Source of the DNA: Enhygromyxa salina
GTDB lineage: Bacteria > Myxococcota_A > Polyangia > Nannocystales > Nannocystaceae
Assembly: GCF_000737335.2 (NCBI RefSeq)
Contig: NZ_JMCC02000011.1
Span: 62,001 to 126,000 of the forward strand
Direction of reading: 5' to 3'
Length of the DNA: 64,000 nucleotides
Shown one piece after another: positions 1 to 8,464 of this stretch. The position numbers were made by a program, and so were the translations under genes. Every line of letters starts with the position of its first letter. Positions within the stretch are counted from its first letter, which is position 1. The notes under the pieces are model-generated. The model did no database searches, was not told where the DNA came from, and saw only the letters and a list, made by a program, of their open reading frames with translations.

Positions 1-104
1 AGCCCCCTTCTAGGGGGCCAATCATACCCCTGCGAACAAACGCCCCATTGGGAGCGAGCGCAGCGAGTGACCGCGAAGTGCGAAACCGCCTGTGGGGGTA
101 ATAA
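1..104 (-). repeat. Dispersed ~100-bp repeat, copy 1
   Basis: This stretch matches positions 20931-21034 at roughly nine bases in ten by eye. It opens with a perfect 7-bp hairpin (GCCCCCT at 2-8, AGGGGGC at 12-18) and also holds GAGCGAGCGCAGCGAGTGA and a GTGGGGGT end. On the minus strand it begins directly after the stop codon of the gene ending at 105, so it is a gene 3' end element and could act as a terminator. It may be cut by the window edge, although both copies begin with the same bases. Confidence 0.8.
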
Positions 105-548
105 CTACCCCGTAGTGCCGCCGCTGCCGCCGTCCATGTCGATCATGCAGTCCGAAGCATCGTAGGTGCAGGTCACCGGGTCGCAGGCCAACATCCCCGA
201 CGCGTAGCCAAGCGACTCGCAGGTCTGCCCCTTGAGGTCATCCGTGTCGCACTGCTCGCCGGGATCGACCGCCCCATCACCACACACGGATCCACCCGTG
301 GTCGGATCCGGATCGCCATCACCATCGCCATCGCCATCACCGGTACCACCGGGGTCGCCATCGCCATCGCCGGTCGTCTCGCCCGGACCGCCGGTCTCTG
401 GCAGGTCGGCCGGCACACCGGTGTCTGTCGCCGTGCCCGAGCTGTCGGTCGGCGAACCCGCAGAGTCGAACTCACCGGGGATGTCATCGCCACAACCAGC
501 GACGAGGAGGAGCGCGGGGACGAGCGAAAGGATCAAGCGGCTGCGCAT
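105..548 (-). CDS. Small lipoprotein with Gly-Asp-rich linker
   Basis: The 147-residue product has a signal peptide ending in a lipobox (LLLVAGC), so it should be lipid-anchored outside the cytoplasm. A long Ser/Thr/Gly/Asp linker with GDGDGDGD runs follows, then a Cys-rich end with CGDGAVDPGEQCD, the opening of a DUF4215-type repeat, and further Cys residues. I chose the ATG at 548 because it places the signal peptide at the N-terminus; the frame is open further upstream but without a signal-like sequence there. The linker type is typical of Nannocystaceae surface lipoproteins. The function is unknown. A dispersed repeat begins immediately after the stop codon. Confidence 0.75.
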   Translation of the reverse strand: MRSRLILSLVPALLLVAGCGDDIPGEFDSAGSPTDSSGTATDTGVPADLPETGGPGETTGDGDGDPGGTGDGDGDGDGDPDPTTGGSVCGDGAVDPGEQCDTDDLKGQTCESLGYASGMLACDPVTCTYDASDCMIDMDGGSGGTTG

Positions 549-722
549 TTCAGACAATTCGCACGTCACTGCGGCGAAGGCAAACCGTTTGCCCAATCTT
601 CCCCACTGCCCCCACGACCGGGAGCTAGACACAGTTCAGAGCCCGTTTCGCTTCGTGAGCAAGCGCCGCGGACTACCCGCGACACCCACGGGCAAGCCGC
701 TGGGCCGCGGGCGAGGGCAGTT

Positions 723-1925
723 ATGCTCGCTCTCATGCGCGATCTCGCCAGTCCATTTGGTCGCGGCGCACGGGTCCATTGGGGGCTCGACGAGCGCCTG
801 ACCTTCCTCAACCACGGGTCCTTCGGTGCCGTGCCGCTCGAGCTGCTCGAGCGATCGGCGGAGCTGCGCAGGGAGATCGAGCGCAACCCGATCGACGGGG
901 TGTGGCGTGGAGCGATGCCCCAGATCCGTCGAGTGGCCGAGCAGTGCGCGGCGTTTGTTGGCGCGCCGCCGCAGTCGACTGGCTTCGTCACCAACGCGAC
1001 GGCGGGCATCAACGCGGTGCTGGGATCGATCCCGCTGTCACCCGGCGACGAGCTGCTCCATCTCGACCACGGATACAACGCGATCTGGCAGACGCTCAAA
1101 GTGATCGCGCGGCGTCGCGGCGTCGTGATCCGACAGGTCGCGCTGCCGCTGCCGGTCAGCGGCGCCGAGCAGGTCGTGGCGATCACGATGGCCGCCGTGA
1201 CGCCTGCGACCAAGGTCCTCGTGCTCGATCAGATCACCTCACCTTCGGCGTTGCGGTTGCCGGTCGCGGACATTGTGGCGGCCGCGGCCGCGCGCGGGGT
1301 CGAGGTCGTGATCGACGGCGCCCACAGCCCCGGCATGCTCGATCAGCCCGCCGCCGAGGCGCCCCAGGCCGCAGCGTGGACCGGCAACCTGCACAAGTGG
1401 ACCTGCGCCCTGCGAGGCTGCGCGCTGTTGACCGTTCGCCCGGATCTGGCCGCGCAGATCCACGCGCCGATCATCTCGCATCACCTAGACGAGGGCCTGA
1501 CCGCCGAGCTCGACTGGCAAGGCACGATCGATCCCACGCCATGGTTGCTGGCCGCCGAGGCGATCGCGTTCATGGATCGATTTGGGGGCTGGGACGCCGT
1601 GCGACGCCACAACCATGAGCTGGCGACCCACATGCACGCGATGTTGTGTGAGCGCTTGGGGCTCACTCCGCTGTCGCCGCTCGACGGCTCGATGCTGGGC
1701 AGCATGGCCACGCTGCGGCTGCCGGACTCGCTGCAACCCCAAGCCGACGACCGCGGCCCCGAACAACTCCAAGCCGCGCTGCTCGAGCGATTTGCGATCG
1801 AGATCCCCGTGATGGAATTCGCCGGCGTCCGCTACACGCGGATCAGCTGCCACGTCTACAACGAGGCCGCCGACTACGAGCACCTGGCCACCGCGCTCGA
1901 GCAGCTCAGCCAAGCGCGAGCGTGA
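723..1925 (+). CDS. Class V aminotransferase (isopenicillin N epimerase-like)
   Basis: The 400-residue, full-length fold-type I PLP enzyme starts at an ATG preceded by GAGGG five bases upstream. The PLP-binding aspartate lies in IDGAHSPG (D198, with H201), and the Schiff-base lysine is K225 in GNLHKWTCALRG. FLNHGSFG near residue 29 is the usual N-terminal motif of the isopenicillin N epimerase / cysteine desulfurase-like branch. The substrate cannot be read from sequence; family members act as epimerases, desulfurases or aminotransferases on small amino acids. The gene converges on the ATP-grasp gene, and the two 3' ends overlap by 20 bp. No biosynthetic partner is adjacent. Confidence 0.88.
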   Translation: MLALMRDLASPFGRGARVHWGLDERLTFLNHGSFGAVPLELLERSAELRREIERNPIDGVWRGAMPQIRRVAEQCAAFVGAPPQSTGFVTNATAGINAVLGSIPLSPGDELLHLDHGYNAIWQTLKVIARRRGVVIRQVALPLPVSGAEQVVAITMAAVTPATKVLVLDQITSPSALRLPVADIVAAAAARGVEVVIDGAHSPGMLDQPAAEAPQAAAWTGNLHKWTCALRGCALLTVRPDLAAQIHAPIISHHLDEGLTAELDWQGTIDPTPWLLAAEAIAFMDRFGGWDAVRRHNHELATHMHAMLCERLGLTPLSPLDGSMLGSMATLRLPDSLQPQADDRGPEQLQAALLERFAIEIPVMEFAGVRYTRISCHVYNEAADYEHLATALEQLSQARA

Positions 1926-2958
1926 CGATCTTGCGCTCGGTGGCCAGCGCTTCGGCGGCGCCGCCGAGCTTGGCGATCTGCCCGACCGCGGGCGAGGCGT
2001 TGACCTCGAGCACCGTTGCGACCTCGATCGGCTGCGCGAGCGGATCTGGCTTGGCCATGGGCACGCGCAGATCCACCCCCGCGTGGCGCAGGCCCATGTG
2101 CTTGGCGATCTGCAGGGTCAATTGGAGCCAGTGATCCGGCAGGTCGCGGACCAGCTCGCCCACGCAGCAGCGATGCAGGTTGTAGATCGTGGTCCGAAAC
2201 TCGAGCCGCTGCCCGTCGGGCAGCACCGAGTCCGGCCCGAGCCCAGCCTCGCGCAGGGTCTCGATCCACGGCGCGCTGGCGCGAAGCTTGGCCGCGAAGG
2301 TGGGATCGAGCGCGCGCGTGTCCGTGCGCTCGTGCAGCTCGATCATGTTCGAGCGCCCGTCGCCAACGAGCTCGAGCGGGCGCCGGACGTAGGCCAGCAG
2401 CAGCTCACCATCGAGGACGTCGATCCGCAGATCAAAGCCCGGCACCGGCAGCTGGACCAGCGCGATCCGATCGATCGTCCACGCCTCGGTGACCGCCGCC
2501 GCGAGGCTGGCTTCATCGACCGCGAGGCTGACCCCGCGACCCCGCGACCCACGGTTGGGCTTGACCACCAACGGGTAGCCGGCCCGCTCGGCCATCGCCA
2601 ACGCCGGGGCCAACCCGCGCTGGCTCGGATAGGGATCGCGCCCCAGCGCATCCAGGATCATCCCCGGCGCGATGCAGCGAGCGCTCTGTGGCACGCGCAC
2701 GCCAAAGTGCTCGAGCACCATCGCCGTGTGCGACTTGTCCAGCGCCAGGGTCGCCGCCGCGTGATCATTGATGGGGGTGTGGGCCCCGTGCAACACCCGG
2801 CGTTGGTCCCCACGCTCGAGCAGCCACAGCCAGCCGGTCTCCGGGTCCAGGCAACGCGCGCGCCAGCCAAGCTCACGGGCGATCTGCAGGCGCAGCTCGA
2901 TGGTCGGAGATCCAGGAATCCCTTCGGTCACGCGACGACGGTAGATATAGACTGCCAC
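1906..2958 (-). CDS. ATP-grasp ligase (cyanophycin-synthetase/RimK-like)
   Basis: The 350-residue product carries an ATP-grasp fold. The nucleotide-binding segment is PLVVKPNRGSRGRGVSLAV, and the C-terminal metal and ATP site is AGVDLRV...VLEVNASPAVGQ. ATP-grasp enzymes of this kind join a carboxylate to an amine or thiol through an acyl-phosphate; the layout recalls the ATP-grasp half of cyanophycin synthetase or glutathione ligases, but the substrate is not predictable. I placed the start at GTG 2958, because residues further upstream in this frame are antisense to the neighbouring membrane protein. That start lies only 3 bp from the divergent start at 2962, so one of the two may really begin elsewhere. 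The 3' end overlaps the aminotransferase gene. Confidence 0.8.
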   Translation of the reverse strand: MAVYIYRRRVTEGIPGSPTIELRLQIARELGWRARCLDPETGWLWLLERGDQRRVLHGAHTPINDHAAATLALDKSHTAMVLEHFGVRVPQSARCIAPGMILDALGRDPYPSQRGLAPALAMAERAGYPLVVKPNRGSRGRGVSLAVDEASLAAAVTEAWTIDRIALVQLPVPGFDLRIDVLDGELLLAYVRRPLELVGDGRSNMIELHERTDTRALDPTFAAKLRASAPWIETLREAGLGPDSVLPDGQRLEFRTTIYNLHRCCVGELVRDLPDHWLQLTLQIAKHMGLRHAGVDLRVPMAKPDPLAQPIEVATVLEVNASPAVGQIAKLGGAAEALATERKIVTLALG

Positions 2959-2961
2959 CTC

Positions 2962-3459
2962 GTGCAAGCGCGGTCTGTCCTCCCCCTGTCCCAGCGCCGG
3001 CTCGACCTCGCGCTGGTCGCCTGCTTCTGCGTGTTTGCCTTCACCTCGCTGGTGATGGAGATGTACATCGTGTTTGGCGTGGACCTGCGGGCCGCCACCG
3101 ATCCCTTTGGCAGCGCGTGGCGGTTCTATGCCCAGTGGGATCCGCTGTTCTTCGACACCCCGCTGTGGCTGCGGATCATGTGCGGGATCGACGGCTTCGT
3201 GTTCGGCCCGTTCTACTTGGTGTTGATCTGGGCGTTCGTGCGTGGGCACGCATGGATCCGCATCCCCGCCCTGCTCTACGTCTCGGCGATCGTCTACTCG
3301 ACGCTGGTCTACTTTGGCTACGAGTTCGTGGCCGAGCGCGAGCGGGCCAACCTGGCGATGGTCGTGCTCGTCAACGTGCCCTACACGATCGTGCCCATCG
3401 TGCTGGGCTGGCGGGTGCGCGCGCGCGATCCTTTCGCCGCTCCGGCGGCGCTGGGGTAG
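2962..3459 (+). CDS. EXPERA-like four-helix membrane protein
   Basis: The 165-residue product has about four hydrophobic helices: LDLALVACFCVFAFTSLVM, a helix around FVFGPFYLVLIWAFV, one around ALLYVSAIVYSTLVYFG, and a last one around VPYTIVPIVLGW. The pattern of a D/E-bearing loop, an FGPFY helix and a terminal NVPYTIVP helix resembles EXPERA-domain proteins (TMEM97, EBP, TM6SF), which in eukaryotes bind or isomerise sterols. Several myxobacteria make sterols, so a sterol or other lipid ligand is conceivable, but that is inference. GTG 2962 is chosen because the first helix begins about 14 residues later and no ATG precedes it. It is divergent from the ATP-grasp gene, and the next gene follows 8 bp downstream. 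Confidence 0.6.
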   Translation: MQARSVLPLSQRRLDLALVACFCVFAFTSLVMEMYIVFGVDLRAATDPFGSAWRFYAQWDPLFFDTPLWLRIMCGIDGFVFGPFYLVLIWAFVRGHAWIRIPALLYVSAIVYSTLVYFGYEFVAERERANLAMVVLVNVPYTIVPIVLGWRVRARDPFAAPAALG

Positions 3460-3467
3460 CATGGCGC

Positions 3468-4406
3468 ATGTCCGCGTGGCTGGCCTGGTTGTTGTTCGCT
3501 GCGGCGACTGGGCAAGACCGACCGGTGCTGACGGTGCACGCGGATCCCTGCCTCGAGCTCGACACCGCGTTGCTGCATGACACCGTGAAGCATCAGCTTG
3601 GCGCCGGGCTCGACTACCGCGGGGATGTGGCGGCCCAGGCTGGACACACGCAGATCCTGCTCGACTGCAGCGTTGATCAGCGGGTCGAGATCACGGTGAT
3701 CGATCCGCTCACGCAGATCAGCACGACCCAGATCGTGGACCTGCCCGCGCCGCCGCGCCGCGGTGAACAGCTGGGTTGGGCCGCGGCCGCGCTGCTGCGA
3801 TCAACGTGGATGAACCTGGGGGGCGAGCAAGACCGCGCCTCGCGTCGAGCCGCGCGCGTGGCCCAGCGACCGCCTTCACCCTGGCAGCTGGGCGATGGAT
3901 TTGTGGTCCGCAGCTACTTCGACCGCCGCAGCCCCGCGCTGATGCTGGGCGAGCAGGCCGAGGTCCTTCACCGACCGCGCCGACACTTCGCCTGGAAGGC
4001 CGATGGCGAGCTCAGCTACTGGCGGGTCCCCGTCGCGGTCGGCGAGGAGGCGGGCCTCGTCAACACCTTCACGGTCAGCGTGGCGCCCTCGTTGCTCGCC
4101 TGGGGCGAGTTTCCAGGCCGCGGCCCTCGCGGCGCGGGCACGGTTGCGATCTACGGGGGCGCCGGGTTTCGGGTTGGCGGCGTACGGATGCGGAGCACCA
4201 GCTTTGGCGACTCTGCCGGATTTCAAGCCTACGCCGGGCCGCTGTCGACCGCGCAGCTGAGCGTGAGCATGGGTCGCTTCGTGCGGCTGGCGGTCAACGC
4301 CGAGCTTGGGTGGATCCTGCATGGGCCCGTGCAGCCGCAGGGGGTCCCGCTGAGCTTGGTCGGGCCGTGGGCCAATGGGGTGTTCGTGATCGTGAGCTCG
4401 TTTTGA
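3468..4406 (+). CDS. Secreted or outer-membrane-associated protein of unknown function
   Basis: The 312-residue product begins with a short signal peptide (MSAWLAWLLFAAATGQ). A middle region of about 110 residues is followed by Gly- and aromatic-rich alternating segments ending in SSF-COOH, as in small beta-barrel or surface proteins of myxobacteria. A terminal phenylalanine after amphipathic strands is compatible with outer-membrane insertion. I recognise no family. The ATG at 3468 is 8 bp after the EXPERA-like gene, so the two are probably co-transcribed. An ATG at 3461 opens a different frame with no coding character. Confidence 0.65.
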   Translation: MSAWLAWLLFAAATGQDRPVLTVHADPCLELDTALLHDTVKHQLGAGLDYRGDVAAQAGHTQILLDCSVDQRVEITVIDPLTQISTTQIVDLPAPPRRGEQLGWAAAALLRSTWMNLGGEQDRASRRAARVAQRPPSPWQLGDGFVVRSYFDRRSPALMLGEQAEVLHRPRRHFAWKADGELSYWRVPVAVGEEAGLVNTFTVSVAPSLLAWGEFPGRGPRGAGTVAIYGGAGFRVGGVRMRSTSFGDSAGFQAYAGPLSTAQLSVSMGRFVRLAVNAELGWILHGPVQPQGVPLSLVGPWANGVFVIVSSF

Positions 4407-4470
4407 TCACCGCCTGGAACCGGCGGCGCGCGGCAGGTAGCGTCAACGTCGTGCCCGCCTCACGCCCCCC

Positions 4471-5160
4471 GTGCTCGAGTCCCTCGTCGAGCGGCTCGAG
4501 CTCTATATGACCGACGACCGGCGCGACTACCTTGGCCCCTACCAGCGAGCCGTCATCAGCCACGGTCCGGGGTTTCCTGCGTTGTTGTTTGGCTCGCGCG
4601 AGCATCAGCAGCGTCGCTTCGCCGTGCTCGGCGGCGCGATCTCGCTGGCCGGTCGACGGATCGCAGATCTTGGCTGCGGGCACGGTGATCTGCTGACCTG
4701 GTTGGATGAGCGCGACATCGAGTACGCGGATTACCTGGGGCTCGAGGCGGTCCCGGAGTTCGCAGAGATCGCCCGCAAGCGCATGACGGAGCGCGCGCAG
4801 CCCCGGGCCACGTTCGTGCTCGCCGACTTCGTGGCCGCGCCCGATCGGGTCGACGCGCTGGTGCGCGATCACAACGCGAACACAATCGTCCTCAGCGGCT
4901 CGCTCAACACCCTGGACGAAGCCGCGGCGCTGGCCGTGCTCGAGCGCGCGTGGGCGGCCCTCGACGCCCAGCCCGGTGGCGTGCTCGGCTTCAACTTCTT
5001 GTCGGGCGGCGGCGACTGGGAGCGGCCCAGCACTCGGCTGCCGCGCCGCGACACCCAGGGGTGGATCGCGTGGGCGCTGGCGCGGACGGCCCGGGTGATC
5101 TTTTGTCAGCACTATCTTGGGGCCCACGACGCCACGATCGTGATGTACCGACCTGACTGA
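4471..5160 (+). CDS. Class I SAM-dependent methyltransferase
   Basis: The 229-residue product has a clear SAM-binding motif I, RIADLGCGHGDLLTWL, at about residues 62-77, followed by an acidic residue at the end of the next strand (YLGLEAVPEF) and a motif IV region near TIVLSGSLNTL. The rest fits the seven-strand Rossmann methyltransferase fold (Methyltransf_12/25 type). The target is unknown. The start is GTG 4471; an in-frame ATG at 4507 (MTDDRR) is an alternative. The stop codon lies inside a 13-bp tandem repeat. It follows the secreted protein gene in the same direction with a 64-bp gap. Confidence 0.82.
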   Translation: MLESLVERLELYMTDDRRDYLGPYQRAVISHGPGFPALLFGSREHQQRRFAVLGGAISLAGRRIADLGCGHGDLLTWLDERDIEYADYLGLEAVPEFAEIARKRMTERAQPRATFVLADFVAAPDRVDALVRDHNANTIVLSGSLNTLDEAAALAVLERAWAALDAQPGGVLGFNFLSGGGDWERPSTRLPRRDTQGWIAWALARTARVIFCQHYLGAHDATIVMYRPD

Positions 5161-5203
5161 TCGGCCTGACTGATTGGCCCGACTGATCGGCCCGACTGAT
5201 CCG
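5152..5203 (+). repeat. Four 13-bp tandem repeats spanning a stop codon
   Basis: The units are CCTGACTGATCGG, CCTGACTGATTGG, CCCGACTGATCGG and CCCGACTGATCCG, head to tail. The first supplies the TGA stop (5158-5160) of the methyltransferase gene; the last ends 24 bp before the next gene's ATG. Because 13 is not a multiple of three, changes in copy number after the stop leave both proteins unaltered but change the spacing upstream of the next gene. Confidence 0.9.
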
Positions 5204-5227
5204 CGCGACTTCAGGTACACTCCCGCC

Positions 5228-5704
5228 ATGCTGATCAGCTGCCCCGAGTGCGAGCGGAAGGTCTCGGATCGGGCCAAGGCGTGCCCCGACTGCGGCTTCC
5301 CGGTCGCCGAGCATGTCGCCGAGCAGGCCGCGGCGGCGGAGCGAGCTGCCCGGCTCGCGTCGCGCGAGCGCGTGGGTGAGATCGACTGCCCCAGCTGCGA
5401 CGCCCGCGGGTTCGCCTACTTCGAGGCCAAGAACGACGAGGGCGAGACCCGCCAGATGTTCGGCTGGTGCGAGGCCTGCAAACACAGCGGCCGCGTGCAT
5501 CAGTGCAAGGACGTGGCGGGCTACTACGCGGTCAGCCACCCGGCGCTGGATCCCTTCTTGCGCGGCGAGCTCGACGCGCCAGCCGAGGGCGTCGTGTTTG
5601 TCGGCACGCAGCTGGTCGCGGAGCATCGCTACGAGCAGGCCGGCGAGACCTGGACGGGCGCCGACCCGGGCGATCCACCCCCGGAGAAGTCCCCGGGTTC
5701 GTGA
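5228..5704 (+). CDS. Zinc-ribbon protein
   Basis: The 158-residue soluble protein opens with a zinc ribbon (ISCPECERKVSDRAKACPDC, residues 3-22) of the double CxxC type. A short charged helix follows, then a second Cys set: IDCPSCDARG and GWCEACKHSGRVHQC. The N-terminal ribbon resembles those found in many bacterial membrane or regulatory proteins. The C-terminal part (YYAVSHPALDPFLRGE) is not a known domain to me. ATG 5228 lies just past the 13-bp tandem repeats. The stop overlaps the GTG of the next gene by four bases (GTGA), which suggests translational coupling. Confidence 0.75.
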   Translation: MLISCPECERKVSDRAKACPDCGFPVAEHVAEQAAAAERAARLASRERVGEIDCPSCDARGFAYFEAKNDEGETRQMFGWCEACKHSGRVHQCKDVAGYYAVSHPALDPFLRGELDAPAEGVVFVGTQLVAEHRYEQAGETWTGADPGDPPPEKSPGS

Positions 5705-7392
5705 GCGGTCGCCGACATGGGACAGACTTGCTAAACCACCGCGTGGTGACTCCGCGCAGCATCGTCGCGTTCGCTGGCTTGGCGCTCGCGCTTGGTTGCA
5801 CACCAAAGACCACCAACAACACCGGACAGGTCCCCAGCGAGTTCGCCGACGCCACGCTGAAGGTCACGATCGAGCCCGCGCCCGCGCACCTGCAGGGCCG
5901 CGTCGCCCTGCCAACCGGCGCGCGGCTCTACGCCCGGCCAACCTACACCAGCCCAAGCTGGACGCTGACCTTGCCGGACCCGCCCTTGAGCGGACTGAGC
6001 TCCAACGGACCCGCGCGTGCGCGCGCGTTTCGGGTAGTTGGCGTGGTCCGAACCGGCGACGCCTCGCTTGGGGGCTCGCTCGACAGCCCGGCAGAGTTTC
6101 TGGCGATCACCAACGATCTCGACGGCGAGGCCGAGCAGCCCGCCCGCGGCTGTGGTCCGCGCTTCGTCGACCTCTCGCACTTGCGCACGCTGCTCTACGT
6201 GCCCGCCGTGCACCTCGCCGAGGTCACCACCCGCAGCCTGGAGTTCGCGCCCTTCTCTGCGGCGGGCGACGTGGAGCAGGTCAGCGTTGGCGCGGGCGTG
6301 CGCGTGGGGCCAGCGTCGTCCACCCACGGGTTGCCGGTCGCGCCCCCCAACACGCGCTGGCGGTGGATCGACGCCGACGGCATTCGCGTGCTGGCCCCGA
6401 TCCCCGACGACGCCATTGGGTTTGCCTGGGACCCCACCGACACGCCCAAGTTCGACAGCGCCGGCGAGCCGCTGCTGCGCGACGCCGAGGGCTCGACCCT
6501 GTGGCTGGACGACGACGGCGGCGCGCGGCTCGAGCTCACGATCCGCAACGAGTGCGGCGAGCATCGGCGTATTGTCGACGAGCCGGTCGAGCGCGAGAAC
6601 CTGCGCGCCCTCGCGCTCGAGGTGTTCTACGATCAGTCGCCCCCGCCCGAGCCAGCGCCGATCGTGCCGCCGGACGCCGACTATTTGATCGTTGCAAACA
6701 CGCCCCTGCGCTGGACCGACGGCGAGCTCGCGGGTGAGGTGCTGCGCGACTGGGCCGTGACCGTTGGCGTTGGCCAGACCTGGGACAATCGTCGCTGCTT
6801 TCCCTTGGTGCTCAGCGGCGAGCTGCGGCCCCTCGACGAGCCGGCCCTGGCGTGCGTCAAGCCAGAGGCGTTGGAGCCGCTTGCGAACGCGGTTGAGGCT
6901 GGCGGGTTTGGGGCCAGCGATGAGATGGAGCTTGGCGGCAGCGTGCAGCTGGGTCCGCCCGAGGTGATTGTGGGGACGTGGGAAGAACGGCTGCTGCGGC
7001 CGGTGCTCAATAGTCACCACGCCAGCGTGGGTGAGTGTCTGCGGCCGTTGCTGTTGGGGATTGAGGAGCTGGAGGGGGCGCGGTGGGTGATTGCGATGAC
7101 CGTGGCAGAGAGTGGGCGGGTGGAGCAGGTTGATGTGACCGCGCTGGGGGAGAGCCATGGGGCTGTGGAGGATTGTTTGCGGGTCGAGGCGTATACCTGG
7201 GCGATGCCGCAGGGGGGTGGGCAATTGTTGGTGCCGGTTACGGTTGGGGTTTGGGGTGACGCGGGTTCAGATGTTGGCGGAGAGGCCGAGGCCGAGCCTG
7301 AGGTTGAGGCCAAGGCCGCTAAGCCCGAGGGGGAGCGCGAGCGGGGGAAGGTGATCATCATTCGTGATGAGGATGAAGCGGACGCGGAGTGA
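5701..7392 (+). CDS. Large lipoprotein with AgmX/PglI-like C-terminal domain
   Basis: The product is about 563 residues. A hydrophobic segment ends in ALALGCTPK, a plausible lipobox. The start may be GTG 5701, overlapping the previous stop as GTGA, or GTG 5743/5746, which gives a shorter signal peptide; there is no strong ribosome-binding site at the latter. The C-terminal ~100 residues (SVGECLRPLL, a segment with SGRVEQVDV, then AVEDCLRVEAYTWAMPQ) match the paired-cysteine, TonB-C-like pattern of the AgmX/PglI C-terminal domain common in myxobacteria. The protein ends in an acidic and Lys-rich tail. The role is unknown; AgmX-type proteins have been linked to gliding motility, but this domain alone does not establish that. 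Confidence 0.72.
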   Translation: MSGRRHGTDLLNHRVVTPRSIVAFAGLALALGCTPKTTNNTGQVPSEFADATLKVTIEPAPAHLQGRVALPTGARLYARPTYTSPSWTLTLPDPPLSGLSSNGPARARAFRVVGVVRTGDASLGGSLDSPAEFLAITNDLDGEAEQPARGCGPRFVDLSHLRTLLYVPAVHLAEVTTRSLEFAPFSAAGDVEQVSVGAGVRVGPASSTHGLPVAPPNTRWRWIDADGIRVLAPIPDDAIGFAWDPTDTPKFDSAGEPLLRDAEGSTLWLDDDGGARLELTIRNECGEHRRIVDEPVERENLRALALEVFYDQSPPPEPAPIVPPDADYLIVANTPLRWTDGELAGEVLRDWAVTVGVGQTWDNRRCFPLVLSGELRPLDEPALACVKPEALEPLANAVEAGGFGASDEMELGGSVQLGPPEVIVGTWEERLLRPVLNSHHASVGECLRPLLLGIEELEGARWVIAMTVAESGRVEQVDVTALGESHGAVEDCLRVEAYTWAMPQGGGQLLVPVTVGVWGDAGSDVGGEAEAEPEVEAKAAKPEGERERGKVIIIRDEDEADAE

Positions 7393-7523
7393 GCTCGAGC
7401 GTCAGCGTCATCCGCCGGAACCCAGAAGGCGACAATCCGAAGTTCCGCCGCTGAGTCCAGGTTGTTCGGTGGCAAGCCCCCGAACCACTTTCAAGCCGCG
7501 CAACAGCCGTGTAGAGTCAGGTT

Positions 7524-8464
7524 GTGTCCCGCCGCCGACCTCGACGCGAGATGCTCCAGTTGCCATCCTCTGCCGCCGTTGAACGATGGCTCTGCATCGG
7601 AGGCGCCATCGAGGATGGGACCCAGCTCCCGCCCGCCCAAGCGCTGGCAATCCTCCGCCGGTCCACGGGCGGCATCACCTTCAGTCTACGCAGCATCTAC
7701 AGCTTCATCTGTCGCGCCGGTCTCGGAAGTGCCGTGCCCCGAACGACCCGCGAGCAGTGGAGTCAGATCGAATCAGAAGTTCGCTTCGGTCGCGTGATCG
7801 TGGCCGAGCGCCCTCGAGCAATCTCGCGGTACTCACACGACCACCCAGTCGACGACTCCGACGAACTGGCCCCGCCAGATCTGGTGCCCGAGCCGATCGA
7901 CGACCGCGAGCTCGCGCTGCTCATCTCGCGTTGCGACCCGGTGCTGGCACATGACCCGCTGAAGTTCACCTACCTACTGCGTGGTCTCGGGGGACGGCCA
8001 GTGTCGCTGAAGATCGTTGCCGAAAGCTTCCCGGGGCGCGTCGTCCACGAGCGCCCCCTGACTGCGGCCGAAACCCAAAATGGTCCGCACAACGCCGAGT
8101 GGGACGGCGTCGTAACTCAGGCGGGTGCGCACCAGGGCGAGCGTCTATCTCCGCGCTACGGCCCGGCCAAGGTCGAGCTCGTCCATGACGAGACCTATCG
8201 AGACCAAGCGCCCTTCACGTTGGCCCGTATCGTTCACGTCGTCGAGACGGAAGACCTCGTGTTCGCAACGGGCCGGGCGCTGCTCAAATGTATGCCGAAT
8301 ATGGCATCACCTCAAACAAGGCACCAAAGATTGACGATCACCTGGGGCAGCTGCGAGCCGAACTCAACGCGATCAAGGCAGAATACAGCCTTTGCACACA
8401 CCCCGACTTGGTCAAGGACCTGCTCGATCTACTTCCGCCCGACACCATCCCGGGGGCACCATGA
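7524..8464 (+). pseudogene. Unknown protein gene broken by a -1-type frameshift near 8288
   Basis: The GTG at 7524 opens a frame encoding about 255 sensible residues, including an Ig-like stretch (ESFPGRVVHE...WDGVVTQ...YGPAKVELVHDE). After ATGRALLK at about 8288 that frame turns into Arg/Pro/Thr-rich nonsense. A second frame continues with sensible sequence (MYAEYGITSNKAPKIDDHLG, then AELNAIKAEY) to a TGA at 8462-8464 that overlaps the next gene's ATG as ATGA. One missing T in a TGTTATGCC context at 8289-8292 would restore CYAEYG. The break is either a true mutation or a sequencing error; the coupled overlap suggests the 3' end was recently functional. The family is not recognised. Confidence 0.65.

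Noticed and set aside
2962..3462. Long N-terminal extension of the ATP-grasp protein
   Set aside because: That part is His/Arg/Gln-rich antisense of the membrane protein gene, so the real start is near 2958.
8280..8300. Programmed ribosomal frameshift
   Set aside because: No slippery heptamer or stimulatory hairpin is evident, and a single missing base explains the change of frame.
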